Shown here one piece after another: positions 34,789 through 46,768 of a stretch of 64,000 bases of DNA. The DNA is from Gnetum montanum (lineage: Eukaryota; Streptophyta; Gnetopsida; Gnetales; Gnetaceae): contig MNCI01022307.1 of the NCBI GenBank assembly GCA_015680685.1, positions 159,090 through 223,089 of the forward strand, read 5' to 3'. The position numbers were made by a program, and so were the translations under genes. Numbering within the stretch: position 1 is the first letter of the stretch; the number at the start of each line of letters is the position of its first letter. Below the pieces are notes generated by a model. It was given only the letters and a program-made list of their open reading frames with translations, ran no database searches and was not told the origin of the DNA.

Positions 34789-34911
34789 CTTACTTGTTTG
34801 TGCACTAAGTAGAACTTAGGAAATCAATTACATCATTGGAACAAACCCTTAGGATTTCTTAAAAAAAAGAAAAGAAAAGATAATAATACATTGCACACTG
34901 AACAAGACAAG

Positions 34912-37535
34912 ATGTCTTCTTCTTTGTACAAAAGCACTTCACCACCTAGGACTAACACAAGAAGCAATCGGCGGCAAGATACACATGATGTTGATCTGCC
35001 AATTCCTCAACAATTTTGTGTGGTATATATTCATCCTAATGAATATGTACCTAACTTCACCTTTATTCTCCACCAAGATGAATAGCTATGTTGGTGTGAC
35101 TTGGAAGGTAACATACTGTTACCTCCCGACCGTTCAGTCCCAAGTATGCTTCTTCGTGCTCTCACGTGAATAAGCATGTAATACTTACACTCTGAGTACA
35201 TTGCACAAGACTATGATTCAAGAGACTATCATCCTACAAAAGCACAACATCAAAGGGATTATCAATAGGAGAGACACCATAAATCCTTGAAGGGAAAATG
35301 GTCTAAGGATTCCCCCCACGTTTTATGGTCTAACAATGTTCCTTCCCTTGACTTTGGCCAAGGGGTTGTATATCAAAACCTTCATTCTACTATTCACAAC
35401 CCAGGTGCTAAAACCAATGGACACAAAGTGTTCGCAAAAAGAACAAAGACACATGACAAATGCTGGCATTCTAAACGTAATCATGATCGAGGCAGAGACC
35501 ATTGAAAAGAAGGTAGTAGACACCATCATGGTGGTGGTTCTCCTTCTTCTTCACCTTCATCATCTCCTTCACCCTCTCCTTCCATGTCTGAGCATAGCCA
35601 TAGAGAAATAGATCGTGAGGATAAGGGCAAACCAAGTGAAAGTCACAAATGAGACAACCAAGACAGAGGACGAGGACACTCTAGGGAATCACGCCATAGA
35701 AGAAGGTAGAGTAGGGAACCGCGTAGGCACCATAGACGCTATGAACGAGATGATCATAATGAACCCCTACTCACCCCATGAAGCATGCTAGATATTACTG
35801 AGGTTGTGAGAGTTCCAACAAGGTACCAAAAAGATAGTAGGATCAAGAGGTTAGACATCAATAACATCCCACGATTTGAAGGGGGATATAACGTTGATCC
35901 TCAAAATCACTTACAAGCATTTCACGATGCATGTGCCTTGCAAAACATAGAAAATAAGTGGCAAAAACTTAAGTTTTTTCTATGAACACTAATAAAAGAA
36001 GCTGAAAGCTGGTACTAGTCCTTAGAACTGAAATCCCTTCGTAGGTGGATTACTATGTTAGAATTGTTCAACGATAAGTACCAAATGTACTCCCAGGTGT
36101 CTAACCTGTGAAAGCAAATCCAAGGATGGAAACAAGGAATTCATGAACCCTTGGATGCTTCCATGGGCCCCTATTATGCACTACTACATCGTTGTCCTAG
36201 CCATGGTTATTGGCAACGAGATCAACTACGCCATCTCGTAGATGGGTTTAAGCATGAAACGAGAAGAACCCTTGGCACTTATGGCCAAGGGAGGTTATTT
36301 GAGCCTAGGTTCCATCAAATTCATAACCTACTGGAGTAAGTAGCTAAGGAAGAAGGTGAGCTATAAAAAAGAGAGAGAGCATAAGAATATAACCAAGATC
36401 CTTCCCTCTAAAAGAAGGGAGTAAGATTTTGTAAGGATGAGGAAGAGTCACCACTCGAAGAGATGGTGAATAGGAAAATCTTGCCTATCCAAAAGTTAGC
36501 ATCAGAAGTATCAGCAAAGGTAGACCAAATGTGGGACTCCTTGGATAGTAGATTTCAAACTGTGCTCAAAGTAGTAGAGGAGTCTAGAGAGCAAGGTAGT
36601 GATCGTGACAAAAGAAAAAAGAGAGAAGCAGAGAATTCACGTAATAAGGGTAAGGGTAAAGTTGCTATTATTGGAGAAGTTCTGGACTCAAATACAGACG
36701 ATGATAGTGGATGCGAGATCTTTCAATATGACCATCCTAAGGGATGTTCCCCTGTGATCTCACATCTGCAAGAGTCTGGGGTGTATGCATTTAATCCATG
36801 TTTAAACAAACGGCAAATATCCTGACGATTACGTTATCCCCAAGGTAACCCAAGGTAGTTCCACCAACCTTTAACATATTATCCAAGTCGAATACCACCA
36901 CAACTAATTGAGCAACATCAATAGTGGCAGCACCCACAATCGTGGGAAATGCCACCACCAAGGCAACAATATCCTTACCGGCAACCTGACCCATATGGAT
37001 ATTACGTGCAACATCCAATCTCTCCATGTAACTATGTTGGTCATGTTGCCCCTCAACATTACTACCAAGCCCATGAATACTATAGGGCTTCCTCTTCTAG
37101 GGGAAACATTCCACAAGTATACCATCCTTCCAATTCGGCTACATCTCTCCCACCAATAGCTCCATTACCACCTACTCCAGCAATGCAAGGTGAACTCCCT
37201 ACTCAGCCACAGCAATGCAACACCACAAGGGCTATTAATCCTCAACCTACTATTGGTTCTAACAACTGTATGAAGAAAAGATCTTTCTTCAAAACCAACA
37301 GCCCAACCAAGCCTTTGCAACCCCAAGTGGCTGAGTCTTTGGACACCTTTGTATCAACTAAAGCTTCAGAATCCCCTTCGAACTTAACACCGCATTCAAT
37401 GCATACGGTCATGTTAGCACATGTTATTACTAATTGGATCAAAGCTAGCCACCTTCCCAGGAAATTCTCTGATCCTAGGAGTCATCTAATATATCTACAA
37501 ATCGCTGGGAATGAGGCATGCAAAGCTCTTTAGAT
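34912..37535 (+). pseudogene. gag: gag of D (one frame, several stops)
   Basis: Starts at ATG 34912 (MSSSLYKSTSPPRTN). Blocks: HPNEYVPNFTFILHQDE (about 35030-35080); Ser-rich and Arg/Asp/His-rich low-complexity segment 35430-35780 reminiscent of RS/RD domains; capsid-like core MLDITEVVRVPTRYQ... (35785-36340) with RRTLGTYGQGRL; acidic C-terminal part 36463-36825 with the Cys/His-type cluster CEIFQYDHPKGCSP; Pro/Gln/Tyr-rich tail 36940-37500. Stops are mainly TAG where related copies have CAG or TGG. Probably forms the virus-like particle of the retrotransposon. Confidence 0.82.
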
Positions 37536-38340
37536 TTAGGTTCAGGTGTCAACCTAATATCCCAAGAAATGTATAAGGCCTAGAACTTGCCTTCATGAAA
37601 AAAGAGTAATTTCCATTTAGAGTTGGCTAACCAGTCCATCATTGTTCCCTTGGGATTAGTGGATGGTCATATCCAGCTGACTTCCTGGTGATCCAAGTGA
37701 ATAATAGTAAGGAGGACTTTCCAATCATAATGGGAAGGGCATGGCTAAGCACTATCAATGCACACCTAGGTATTCGTGATCTTTTCCTAGAAATATCTAA
37801 GGAAAACACTTTTGGAAAGTTTGAGAAGAAGAAGGTTCCATGCATTGCATACAGTGCGTGTAGAGATCATGGGTTGTTCAAAGTTTAACATTACCTGCAT
37901 GCAATCAGTGTGCACAAACAATCAACATACAAAGGTGCCTATATGTAGCAGCCACAAGCCAAGAAGATACCCAGTAGCTAATAGCTAATTAGGAAAGCAG
38001 CTCACTTCTATGCATGGAACTAATTGAGGGTTTGACTTGCACTTATATAGATAGCATTGATGTATTAGAGCAAGTCCACTACCAACTTCCTAGTCTTAAC
38101 TTAGAAAACATCAATTGGGAGAAGTTGGAAATTCCCAAGAAATTTAAGTGAGAGCCCTTAGAGCAAAAACCATTGCCCACCAGTATGGAATACACATTCC
38201 TTAAGAATGAAAAACTGGTAATCATCAACGCAAGACTTGCTCTGCAACAAAAAGAGAGTCTGCTAAAGGTGATAAAAAAGTGGTCAAAAGCCTTCACCTG
38301 GTCATATTTGGAATTAACTAGAATAGATCCTAGGATATGG
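37536..38340 (+). pseudogene. Protease region of D
   Basis: The active-site segment near 37530-37555 reads DLGSGVNLI after a one-base shift. IIMGRAWLSTINAHLG is at 37725-37780, and the Cys-bearing tail at 37880-38100. Frameshift near 37670. Confidence 0.7.
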
Positions 38341-39640
38341 TAGCATAGGGTTTACACTGACTCCTCCATGAAGCCTTGAAAACAACCACAAAGGCGATTG
38401 AACCCAAAGTTGAAGCAAGTCATAAAAGAAGAAATCGAACAGCTTCTAAAGACTGGTTTCATATACCCCATTACTGATAGCAAATGGGTTAGCCCCTTGG
38501 TAATCATGCCTAAAAAGGGAGGCAAATGGAGGGTGTATATAGATTTTAGGCTGCTAAACATGGCAACATTCAAGGATCACTTTTCATTGCCATTTGTTAA
38601 CCAAGTCTTGGACACAATCGTAAGGCATCACTATTATAGTTTTCTCGATGGCTATAGCGGATACAACCAAATACAAATAGCCCCAAAGGACCAAGCTAAA
38701 ACTACATTCACCAGTCCTTGGGGAATGTTTGCATACAAAAAAATTTCATTTGGCTTGTGCAATGCCACTACCATGTTTCAATGCTTAGTTCTAAGCATAT
38801 TCTAACAACAGATAGAAAATGGTGTGGAAGTCTTTATGGATGACTTCTCCACCTTCAGAGCAAGTTTTGATCAAGCCTTGGACCAATTGGAGCAAGTGCT
38901 AAAAAGATGTGTAGAAACTAATCTAAAGCTCAATTGGCAAAAAAGCCACTTGATGGTCTAAGAAGGCATAGTGCTTGGGCATAAAATTTCACATGTAAGG
39001 ATAGAGGTAGACCCTAAGAAAATCAAGGTTATCAAAGGAATTACCCATCAACCAAAAACTTTCAAAGACATTCGGTCATTCCTTGGACACACTAGCTACT
39101 ATAGGAGATTTATAGAGAACTTTTCGAAGATTGCCAAACCATTGGTAGAGCTGACGAAAAAGGACGTACCCTTTGATTGGACCAGGGAATGCGAACAAGC
39201 TTTCCAAACTATAAAACAAAAGCTGGTAGAAACACCCATTCTACAAGCTCCTAACTGGTCTAGACCATTTCATGTCATGACTGATGCGTCCAACTATGCC
39301 TTAGCAGCCGTACTTACGCAGTTAGATGACCAGAAACATCCCTATTACATCCACTACATAAGTAGAAGTATAGCTGGTGCACAACTTAAGTACACTACTA
39401 CAGAAAAAGAATTAATGGTTGTAGTGTTTGCATTGGAAAAATTTAGGCACTATGTATTGAGGTACAAAGTATTCATACACACAGATCATAGTGCCATCCG
39501 GTTCCTCATGAATAAGCCAATGGTAAGCCCCCGTATTATACGATGGCTGGTAATCCTACAAGAGTTTGATCCAACAATGATCGATTGTAAAGGCACCAAG
39601 AACATAGTTGCTGATCATTTATCTTGGTTGCACTAGGATA
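38341..39640 (+). pseudogene. Reverse transcriptase and RNase H of D
   Basis: RT open stretch 38398-38805: IEQLLKTGFIYPITD, PKKGGKWRVYIDFRLLNMA, TFKDHFSLPFVNQ, FLDGYSGYNQIQI, TTFTSPWGMFAYKK, FGLCNATTMFQ; catalytic FMDD intact at 38833-38844. Connection and RNase H in 38971-39636: RSFLGHTSYYRRFIENFSK, MTDASNYALAAVL, EKELMVVVFALEKFRHY, IHTDHSAIRFLMNKP, ending GTKNIVADHLSWLH. Only three to four stops in 1.3 kb. RT type is Athila/Tat (non-chromoviral). Confidence 0.88.
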
Positions 39641-41073
39641 GCAAAGAGGATGATTATCCCATTTCTGATCACTTCCCTGATGAGTTCCTCTTTGCCGGTG
39701 TAGTGACTAACCAATCACCCACAAAGAAAAATTGGTACAGTGGCATTCTTACCTTCTCCTCACTCAAAAAACACGACAAGAGCTAGACCTTAAGAAGAAA
39801 CAACAATTTCTTCATAGAGCCAAGTACTTTATGGAGATCAATGAACAACTTTACAAAGTATATCCCGATGGCTTGGTTCATTGGTGTGTTCCCGATAGAG
39901 ATGAACTAAGAGTTCTCCAAGACGCTCATGAGGGCCCTTGTGGGGGTTATTATGCTGGGAGACAAATAGCCATTAAGGTCCTACTTGCAAGGTATTATTG
40001 GGCCACCTTGTTCTGGGACACCCATCAATTCATCCAATCTTGTGAGCGCTGTCAACATGATGGGGGAATGACTGCTAGAATGGAGGGTCCACAACAATGG
40101 ATTCAACCGTTAGAACCCTTTGACATTTGGGGAATTGATTTCATAGGGCCCATTACACCAATGTCCAATGGAAAATCTTACATCGTAGTTGCCATAGACT
40201 ACTTAACAAAATGGGCTGAAGCAGCTGCCGTCAAAGATTGCACATCATCTACAGCTACACAATTTGTTCAACAAGTCATCAATAGGTTTGGTGTGTCGTG
40301 TGCACTTATCTCAGATAATGGTACACACTTTACATGTGCAACTTTTTAGAAGTTAATGCAATGCTTAGGGGTTGAGCACAATTTGACTACACCATACCAC
40401 CCTCAAGAAAACGGTCAAGCTGAGGTCACCAACAAGGAGATTACTAAGATACTGACCAGAACCATTAGCAAGTATAGGTGAGACTGCACTAAACTGAATG
40501 ATGCTCTCTGGGCATACCGCTCCACATGGAAACTCCCTATAGGTTACTCTCCCTACGAGTTAGTATATGAAAAAATTTCACCACTTCCTATCCAAACTAA
40601 GCTTCGTACACTAGCCACAACATGTGACCTCAACCTTGACCTTGATCTAGCACAAAAACAAAGGTTGATGACTCTTAACTTGCTAGATAAGAACAGATTA
40701 GCTACCCTGTCATCTAATGATTTGAACAAGGTATTTAATAAACAATGTCATTACCTGAAGATTAGGAAAGATAAGTATCAACCAGGTGATAAGGTTCTCT
40801 ACTAGAACCCCACACGTGTCACAACGTACCAAATTTCAGACACTGTGGGAAGGACCTTACATTATCTATGCAACTTTTTCTTTAAGAGCCATGACCATAT
40901 ATAAACCTGAGAGCCTAGATAAGAGACTGTTAGTCAACGTGCAACAAACAAAACCTTTCCATGAGATTAGGAAAGCTAGAACATATGCTACCTCAATAGG
41001 TGGGCAAACTTGCTCATTATTTTGGGTCTCCTCCTTCCAACTCAGTCATGGGGGAGATGGCCACCTTTGCTAA
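39641..41073 (+). pseudogene. Integrase of D (zinc-site His changed)
   Basis: Zinc-binding domain 39825-40060: DAHEGPCGG then YYAGR (the second zinc His of F, HYAGR, is Tyr here, codon 39948-39950) and SCERCQ. Core: GIDFIGPITPMSNGK (first Asp), LISDNGTHFT (second Asp), HPQENGQAEV (Glu), all retained. The C-terminal domain near 40786-41073 has GPYIIYATFSLRAM and the tail LSHGGDGHLC. Stops after CATF, near 40480 and near 40803. Confidence 0.85.
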
Positions 41074-42962
41074 CCATTGAAGGCCCTCAGTTCTTTCTAA
41101 GTTTTTTTTTACACATTTTTGTTTTGCACATTTCTTTAATTTTCTTTGTTTTTGCTTCACACCATCATTCATATTTTTTCCCATTTCTTTGTGTGTTTAC
41201 TTCATTTTGTTTTGTTCGTCACCCAGTAAGTGTTCATGATGGTGGTATGAATAATATCATATTGATTGCTAATGTTTGGATTTTACCTTTCAAGTATGAT
41301 GTTGATATTAAGGTATGGTTCTTTTGATTAAACAAGTAATGAGTCCACAACGTTCATGCATCCATAAAATCCTATGGTCTCCCTTGTCTTGGACCTCTAC
41401 AATCCCTTTCCCTAATAAAACGATTAATGAATTGGTGGTTGAGTATTTCTCATACTAAAGAAAAACTCAAAGGATGAAAAGGGTGTAACTTCAAGGGGGT
41501 TCTATGCATTTGTACTAGCTATTCTCTTGAGTGCTTGGATGCTTTTTACTTGGGTTTTCCTCCAGTTTGACCATTCATCAAATCACCAGAGGCTAAGTAC
41601 ATAAAAATAAGTCTTTGAAGGGTGTGGTTCTCATGCAAAAAACACCAAAAAAATGGTGAGAATTCAAAGCACACCCCTTAGACACAATAATGAACTTGGG
41701 CTACAAGCATGGGTTATGGAACTAGAAAGACATGTTACCCATGCCTGAGGGTTCCATCTAACTTAGGCCCTTTCTTGCTTCTTGGTTCTCCATCTCGCTC
41801 TGCTTGAAATGGTGGTGACTTTTTGTAGAAGAATTCTTGTTGCTTCAAGAGGATGGGTTGGTCAAATGTGTTGATGTGAGGTCACTGAATGTGGAGCCTA
41901 GATTCGGAATGAGTTCTACTCGATCACATTAACCATGAAACACACAAGGGACTTTACACAACCTTGTTCTTGGGTTTTTATTCCATTCTCCCCTCTCCAT
42001 CTTTCTTTTTCAATTTTCACATCATTGCTAGTTTTATCATTAGTCTGTATCTTTGTTGATGCATTGTTCTTCCTTGGTAATTTCTTATGGGTAAGTTTTT
42101 AACTCTTGCTTCAAAATAACATTCTTAGAGCCTACAGACTCTTTGGTTTGTGGGTTTATCAGGGCACTAAAGGCATGAGCCTACTTTGGGGAGGACCCAC
42201 TAGCATTCCTTTTTGGTGCACTTGTTAACTTCTTTTCCTTAAACATTGCCTGCAATCAACAATTTTTGTTTCATCCCCATCCATGACATCCATTTTATTG
42301 GCGTTGTTGTTGTTACTTTTCTCCATATTTCTTATTGCTTCTCCTTTTCCATCCTATTGCTACTGGAGGTTCGCTCTTAGTCATGGGGGCCCTAGCACAA
42401 TTTTTTCAATTTTTCCTAACCCTTGCACCTTAGGTAGTCATCAATGTTAAATTTCTAGAATCAGTATCTGCCATAACCACAACTCAGCCAATGCACTTTG
42501 CATCGAGGCAAGGTATCAATTACATTGAGATTTATCTACCTCGCCCATTTGTGACTATGTTGTGTGTGTAGATGGCGATTATACAACAATGGACTGGGCT
42601 TGGAGGAAACACTCGGGATGGACCAAAATTGAAACATGTACGAAACGAGTAAGATTGATGGCATGGCTATGGATAAACAATGGAGGACACAATCTTAGCA
42701 TCGACAACAACACGTCTTATTCTTTTCTCTCTTTCTCCTTCTCTCCCAGCTACCAAATAAGGCCAAATGTCATTATGTACAGTGTTCACTTTTGAGGTCA
42801 TGAACATTAGTGTTGTCATGTATTTTATTGTTGATCCGTTCACCAGGCATGTTAAGTTTGTCACCTCATTCCATAGTCAATGGTCATTCAGTCAATAATC
42901 CCATACCTTCCCAATATTTTGTAAGGAACTTGAGGATGAGTTTTCATTTAGTCATGGGGGTA
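41074..42962 (+). other. 3' untranslated region and polypurine tract of D
   Basis: 1.9 kb without credible coding. It contains the family hairpin (41612-41669), two internal copies of AGTCATGGGGG (41044-41054 just upstream and 42379-42389) and the terminal copy agtcatgggggta (42950-42962) abutting the 3' LTR, which is the likely polypurine primer. Confidence 0.75.
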
Positions 42963-43801
42963 TGATGAACCATGATATCATGTACGCAATATCACATCCA
43001 TGATATCACGTCCACAATATCGAACCAGCCATGCGATGTCGAATACCCGATATCGCGACCCATCTCCTTGCCTATAAATAAGAGGCAACACCCTTGGTTT
43101 CAACAGTTAGAAGTTAGTCCCTTAGCCAAACTCTTGCCATTTTTTCCCTCTAGAGTTAGAATTATTTCTGCATGCCCATAGTAGGAGTCATAGAGTAAAA
43201 AGATCTTTATTCAAGCATTGTGTACCTGATCACACTTTGTGTGCAACAATAAAGATAAACTTTATGATAAACCTTGCATCATAGAGAATAGATTAATTAG
43301 TGTTAATTATTATTTAATGCTTTCCTAGTTAACTAATTATTTCTCTCACCTTACAACTCTCTTAGTTAAATACACTCAGTACGATTGGTTCGAGCATTCG
43401 TGTAGTGCTTGGTAACCTAGTAACGATTAGCATTTGGTAATCCCAGCAGCATTGCATCGGTTCAGGATGTGTACGCCAAGTGGGAACAGATACTGGTGTT
43501 AGGAGTACTTAGAACTTAGTTAATGAATAGTTAAATTAGATTAGTTACTTAGTTATTTCTCTCTCTCTCCTCCTTATTAGTGCAGGATATAAAACTCATG
43601 AGAGCCATAAAAATCATATGCCTCAAGCTTGCTTAACCATACAACCATAACATACAAGTAAGTTTGGGAAGACAACGATTAACCAACCCGTTATCATTCC
43701 ACAGAGGTGCATAGGCACTTAGTCCTTGGAATTCAACTAAATCATGCATGAAATGCTCATATTCATATGGTTGAGCGTAGGGGGTACCTCACTGCTCATC
43801 A
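42963..43801 (+). repeat. 3' LTR of D
   Basis: 839 bp, tgatgaacc...ctcatca. TATA box at 43073-43080. Followed by target duplication ccatg and the continuation of C gag. Confidence 0.92.
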
Positions 43802-43806
43802 CCATG

Positions 43807-45210
43807 GATTCTCCGAGGAAAGGCTAATGTATCACATCATGGATGGGCTCCGTAATGAAACAAGAGAAACCCTAGGGATGTATGCCCGAGGTCAACTATA
43901 CGAGCTACAAACCCATCAACTCCAAGATCTTATTAAGTGGGTAGTAAAAGAAGAAGAAGAAATGGCTAAATGGGAGAATGTTGAAAGATCTCAATAGGAC
44001 CAAAATCTTGAATTAGCAAAGGTCCATGATCATGAAGAGGAGAAATCAACTCACCTCAAGGAGGTGGAATCATCTTTGCCAATACTACAATCACTAGATG
44101 AAATCAAGGTGAAGATTAATAAGATAACAAAATGAGTGCACAGAAAATATGGAGAATATGCTAACAATAGTAGAGGTCCAACTATGCCAAATCAAGAAAT
44201 AGAACATGACACCAGGCAGAACAAAGGGTAGAAGATAATAAGAATAAGAACTCAACTACCAACTTCACATATCAATGCAACGTCTATCTATACGATCACC
44301 CCAAAGGCTAATGCCCAGTTTTGTCATATTTACATGAGCATTGAGGAGGAATGTTACATCTAGATTTCATACAAAAATATTGGGTTCAACCACAATGGCA
44401 AAAGCCCTAGTCGTGGGAGAGGCCATCGCCAACCCGACCATATCCTTTGTATGTTCCAATGCCAAATGCTTACTATGTTCAACACCCTATTTCTCCAACC
44501 AAATCATCATTCTCTACTTCACCTCATCATTATCATTCTCTAGAATACTATCCACTCATACCCTCTCCACCAAGGTCACCACCTCATGTACCTTACACTT
44601 TCCCTCAACAACAATATTCTCATCCTTCACCTCCTTCTACATCACCATCAATTGTGCCAAAAGGTTTTGCACCATAGCACCAACCTATGAATGCTACTTG
44701 TGCTACTATTGTCAATAGCAGTGAAAGTACTCAAAAGCATCCTTTCTTTAGGCATGGTTGTAGAAAGAAGCAGCACGATGTTGAACCCACTGCATCTCCC
44801 AAACCAGCACAAGTTCAACACTATGATGCATCCTTCTCCTCGAACTCAACACCTCGTGTTACCTTATTAGGACAACCAATCAATACTCCAATAACTATGT
44901 GGCCTAATGAATATAACCATAGAGGGGGACACATCGATCCTTGCATGCCATCTTACGGTCAAGGGTGCCATAGTGGGGTAGCTTCTTATCCCATGACCCC
45001 ATCATATAACCTACCCCATTATGTTTATTATGGTCGAGTGTGTGAACCCCAATATGGGTACATTCCAACCACCACATCAAAAGACACCCAATGGTTGGGA
45101 TATGATTGATCCCCAACATTTCCAACATGCATGGATCCACACTTTCCATTTATTAATTCCCACCATGATCAAAGGTTCAATCATGGGGGACATCCCCCAT
45201 TCTAACAAAT
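43807..45210 (+). pseudogene. gag: gag of C, part 2
   Basis: Continues directly from 33931: GFSEERLMYHIMDGLRNETR, ETLGMYARGQLYELQ (compare RRTLGTYGQGRL in D), Glu-rich EEEEMAKWE, then a degenerate Cys/His cluster (YDHPKG near 44295). A Pro/Ser/Tyr-rich tail runs to about 45210 with PYTFPQQQYSHPSPP. It ends at a tcatggggg motif (45181-45189). No protease follows. Confidence 0.75.
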
Positions 45211-46160
45211 AGAATTAATAAATGTTTTCCTTTTTTTTTAATTTTATAATTTTTCATTTTCTAGTGTTTCATCTTTCAATTTGTTGTTTTATCTTTTCTA
45301 TTTTTTTTTCTTTTTATTTATTTTTTTATCTTTTTTTCTTTTTATGAGTAATCTCATCTATGAATAAAACACTCATGTGACTCGTTGGTTGAGGTGTTGT
45401 TCTATGTTATCAAGTCTCGAGTGATTAATTACTTGGACAACGAGCCCATCACATCCACCCAACCATTCTATTAATAAAAGGTTCTACTCTGGGTATGATG
45501 ATATTTTTGACAACATTAAAACTTAAAGTAATTTTGTGCTTATTATACCCAGAGCGAAGAAGGATGGACCCAGAGGGAATGGCCTAGGTGTGACATCAAG
45601 GGGACTTGTGGATTCTCTTTGGTGACATCTGTAGGAGTTACCATGCATCCTGGGTGTACTAAAATCCTTGTAGATCTAACAAAAAATGGGAGTAAGAGTA
45701 ATAAAGGCACTAATTAAAAAAAACCCCAATGCTATTCTAGGGGGACCCACTAGAAAGACATGCACCCATGCTTGAAGGTAGGTGGCTTCTCTGGATTACG
45801 CATCAAAAAGAAAAAAAAGACAAGATCAAGATCAAAGTGCCACAAAGCAATTCTGAATCACTCCTCCCTTGAAAAAAACATCAAGTGATCATACACCTTT
45901 CTTCCATGGTGCTCTTATGATTGTTCATCATTGGATGAAGTAATGCGATGTCATTGATTGAAGGACTGGACTTGGTCTTGAGTTTGGAGCAACAGGCTAA
46001 TGACATATTAATCATGCCCTACACTTAGGATTCATTGTGCCCTAGGTCAGCTACCTCATGTCCCAATCTCTACAATCCCTTCTATAATTCACCTCATCTT
46101 GTTGTTCATATATTTGTGACTCTTGAAATTTTAGAAATTCATGAATTTTTCTAAGTACCC
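45211..46160 (+). other. Non-coding stretch of C between gag and the internal promoter
   Basis: T-rich run 45225-45350 followed by sequence with phrases like the 3' untranslated region of D (tgtgacatcaaggggact; acccactagaaagacatg). No ORF is supported and no pol remnant is visible. Confidence 0.6.
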
Positions 46161-46174
46161 TATTTTAAATAGGC

Positions 46175-46270
46175 CGTAATATCAAGTATGCGATATCAGG
46201 TTTGACGTGATATCGGGGCCGCGCTATCGGGTATGCAATATCATGTTAACAAAAACTATATATATGAACC
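46175..46270 (+). promoter_or_regulatory. LTR-like internal promoter of C
   Basis: Four to six GATATC-type motifs (taatatcaag, gcgatatcag, gtgatatcgg, gcgctatcgg, gcaatatcat) are followed at 46258-46267 by actatatata, the same arrangement as U3 plus TATA in the LTRs of C, D and G. It lies 500 bp before the ATG of the second ORF. It could instead be a decayed solo LTR piece. Confidence 0.5.
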
Positions 46271-46768
46271 CCCCACGCACACATTAACATCAGTTTCAAC
46301 TATTCACACTGGGGGATTTTTTCAAATTTTCTTCCATGAATTGCAACTTGCACACCTCTTGGTCAAACAGACATAACTCATTCACTAGCACTTCGATTCT
46401 CATTCCAATCAAACCTACCTAAACCTGGAGTGTTCAGCTTAGTCGTGGGGGAAGGGTGCACTCCAAATTAAGCATAAATTTTTTGAAATTCATCATCACC
46501 TGAAGGATACTATAAAGGGTAATTGATTATAAAAATGATAAACATATTTCCAAAAACAATCTTATCTCCTCACCTACATCGGGAAATTAAATATTGATGT
46601 CACCTAATCAAATTGGGCCCAATATTAAAACTGTTAGGGGACATTTTCATAAAATTTCTTAACTCTGAATCACATGAAATAAGAAAATGAACTCATTAAG
46701 GCAAGAAGTAAGGTATAACTCAACTTTTGTAAGTAACCTTACTAATGATCGGCCCTGTGTGATTGTAG

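Larger units (their letters stand above)
33932..43801 (+). mobile_element. Element D: complete-structure Athila-like retrotransposon, innermost of the nest
   Basis: 9870 bp. LTRs 33932-34769 and 42963-43801, exact target duplication ccatg at 33927-33931 and 43802-43806 inside the gag of C. Primer site, gag, protease, RT, RNase H, integrase, 3' untranslated region and polypurine tract are all present in order; it is the best preserved pol in the window. Stop codons and small indels remain in every domain, so it is not expected to be active. Confidence 0.92.

Noticed and set aside
42562-42795. 77-codon frame in the 3' untranslated region of D as an env-like gene
   Set aside because: No signal peptide or transmembrane pattern, and not conserved at the same position in F or A.
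37569-43801. Chromodomain at the end of integrase
   Set aside because: None of the integrase C-termini (D, F, A, H) shows a chromodomain pattern, consistent with Athila/Tat rather than chromoviruses.
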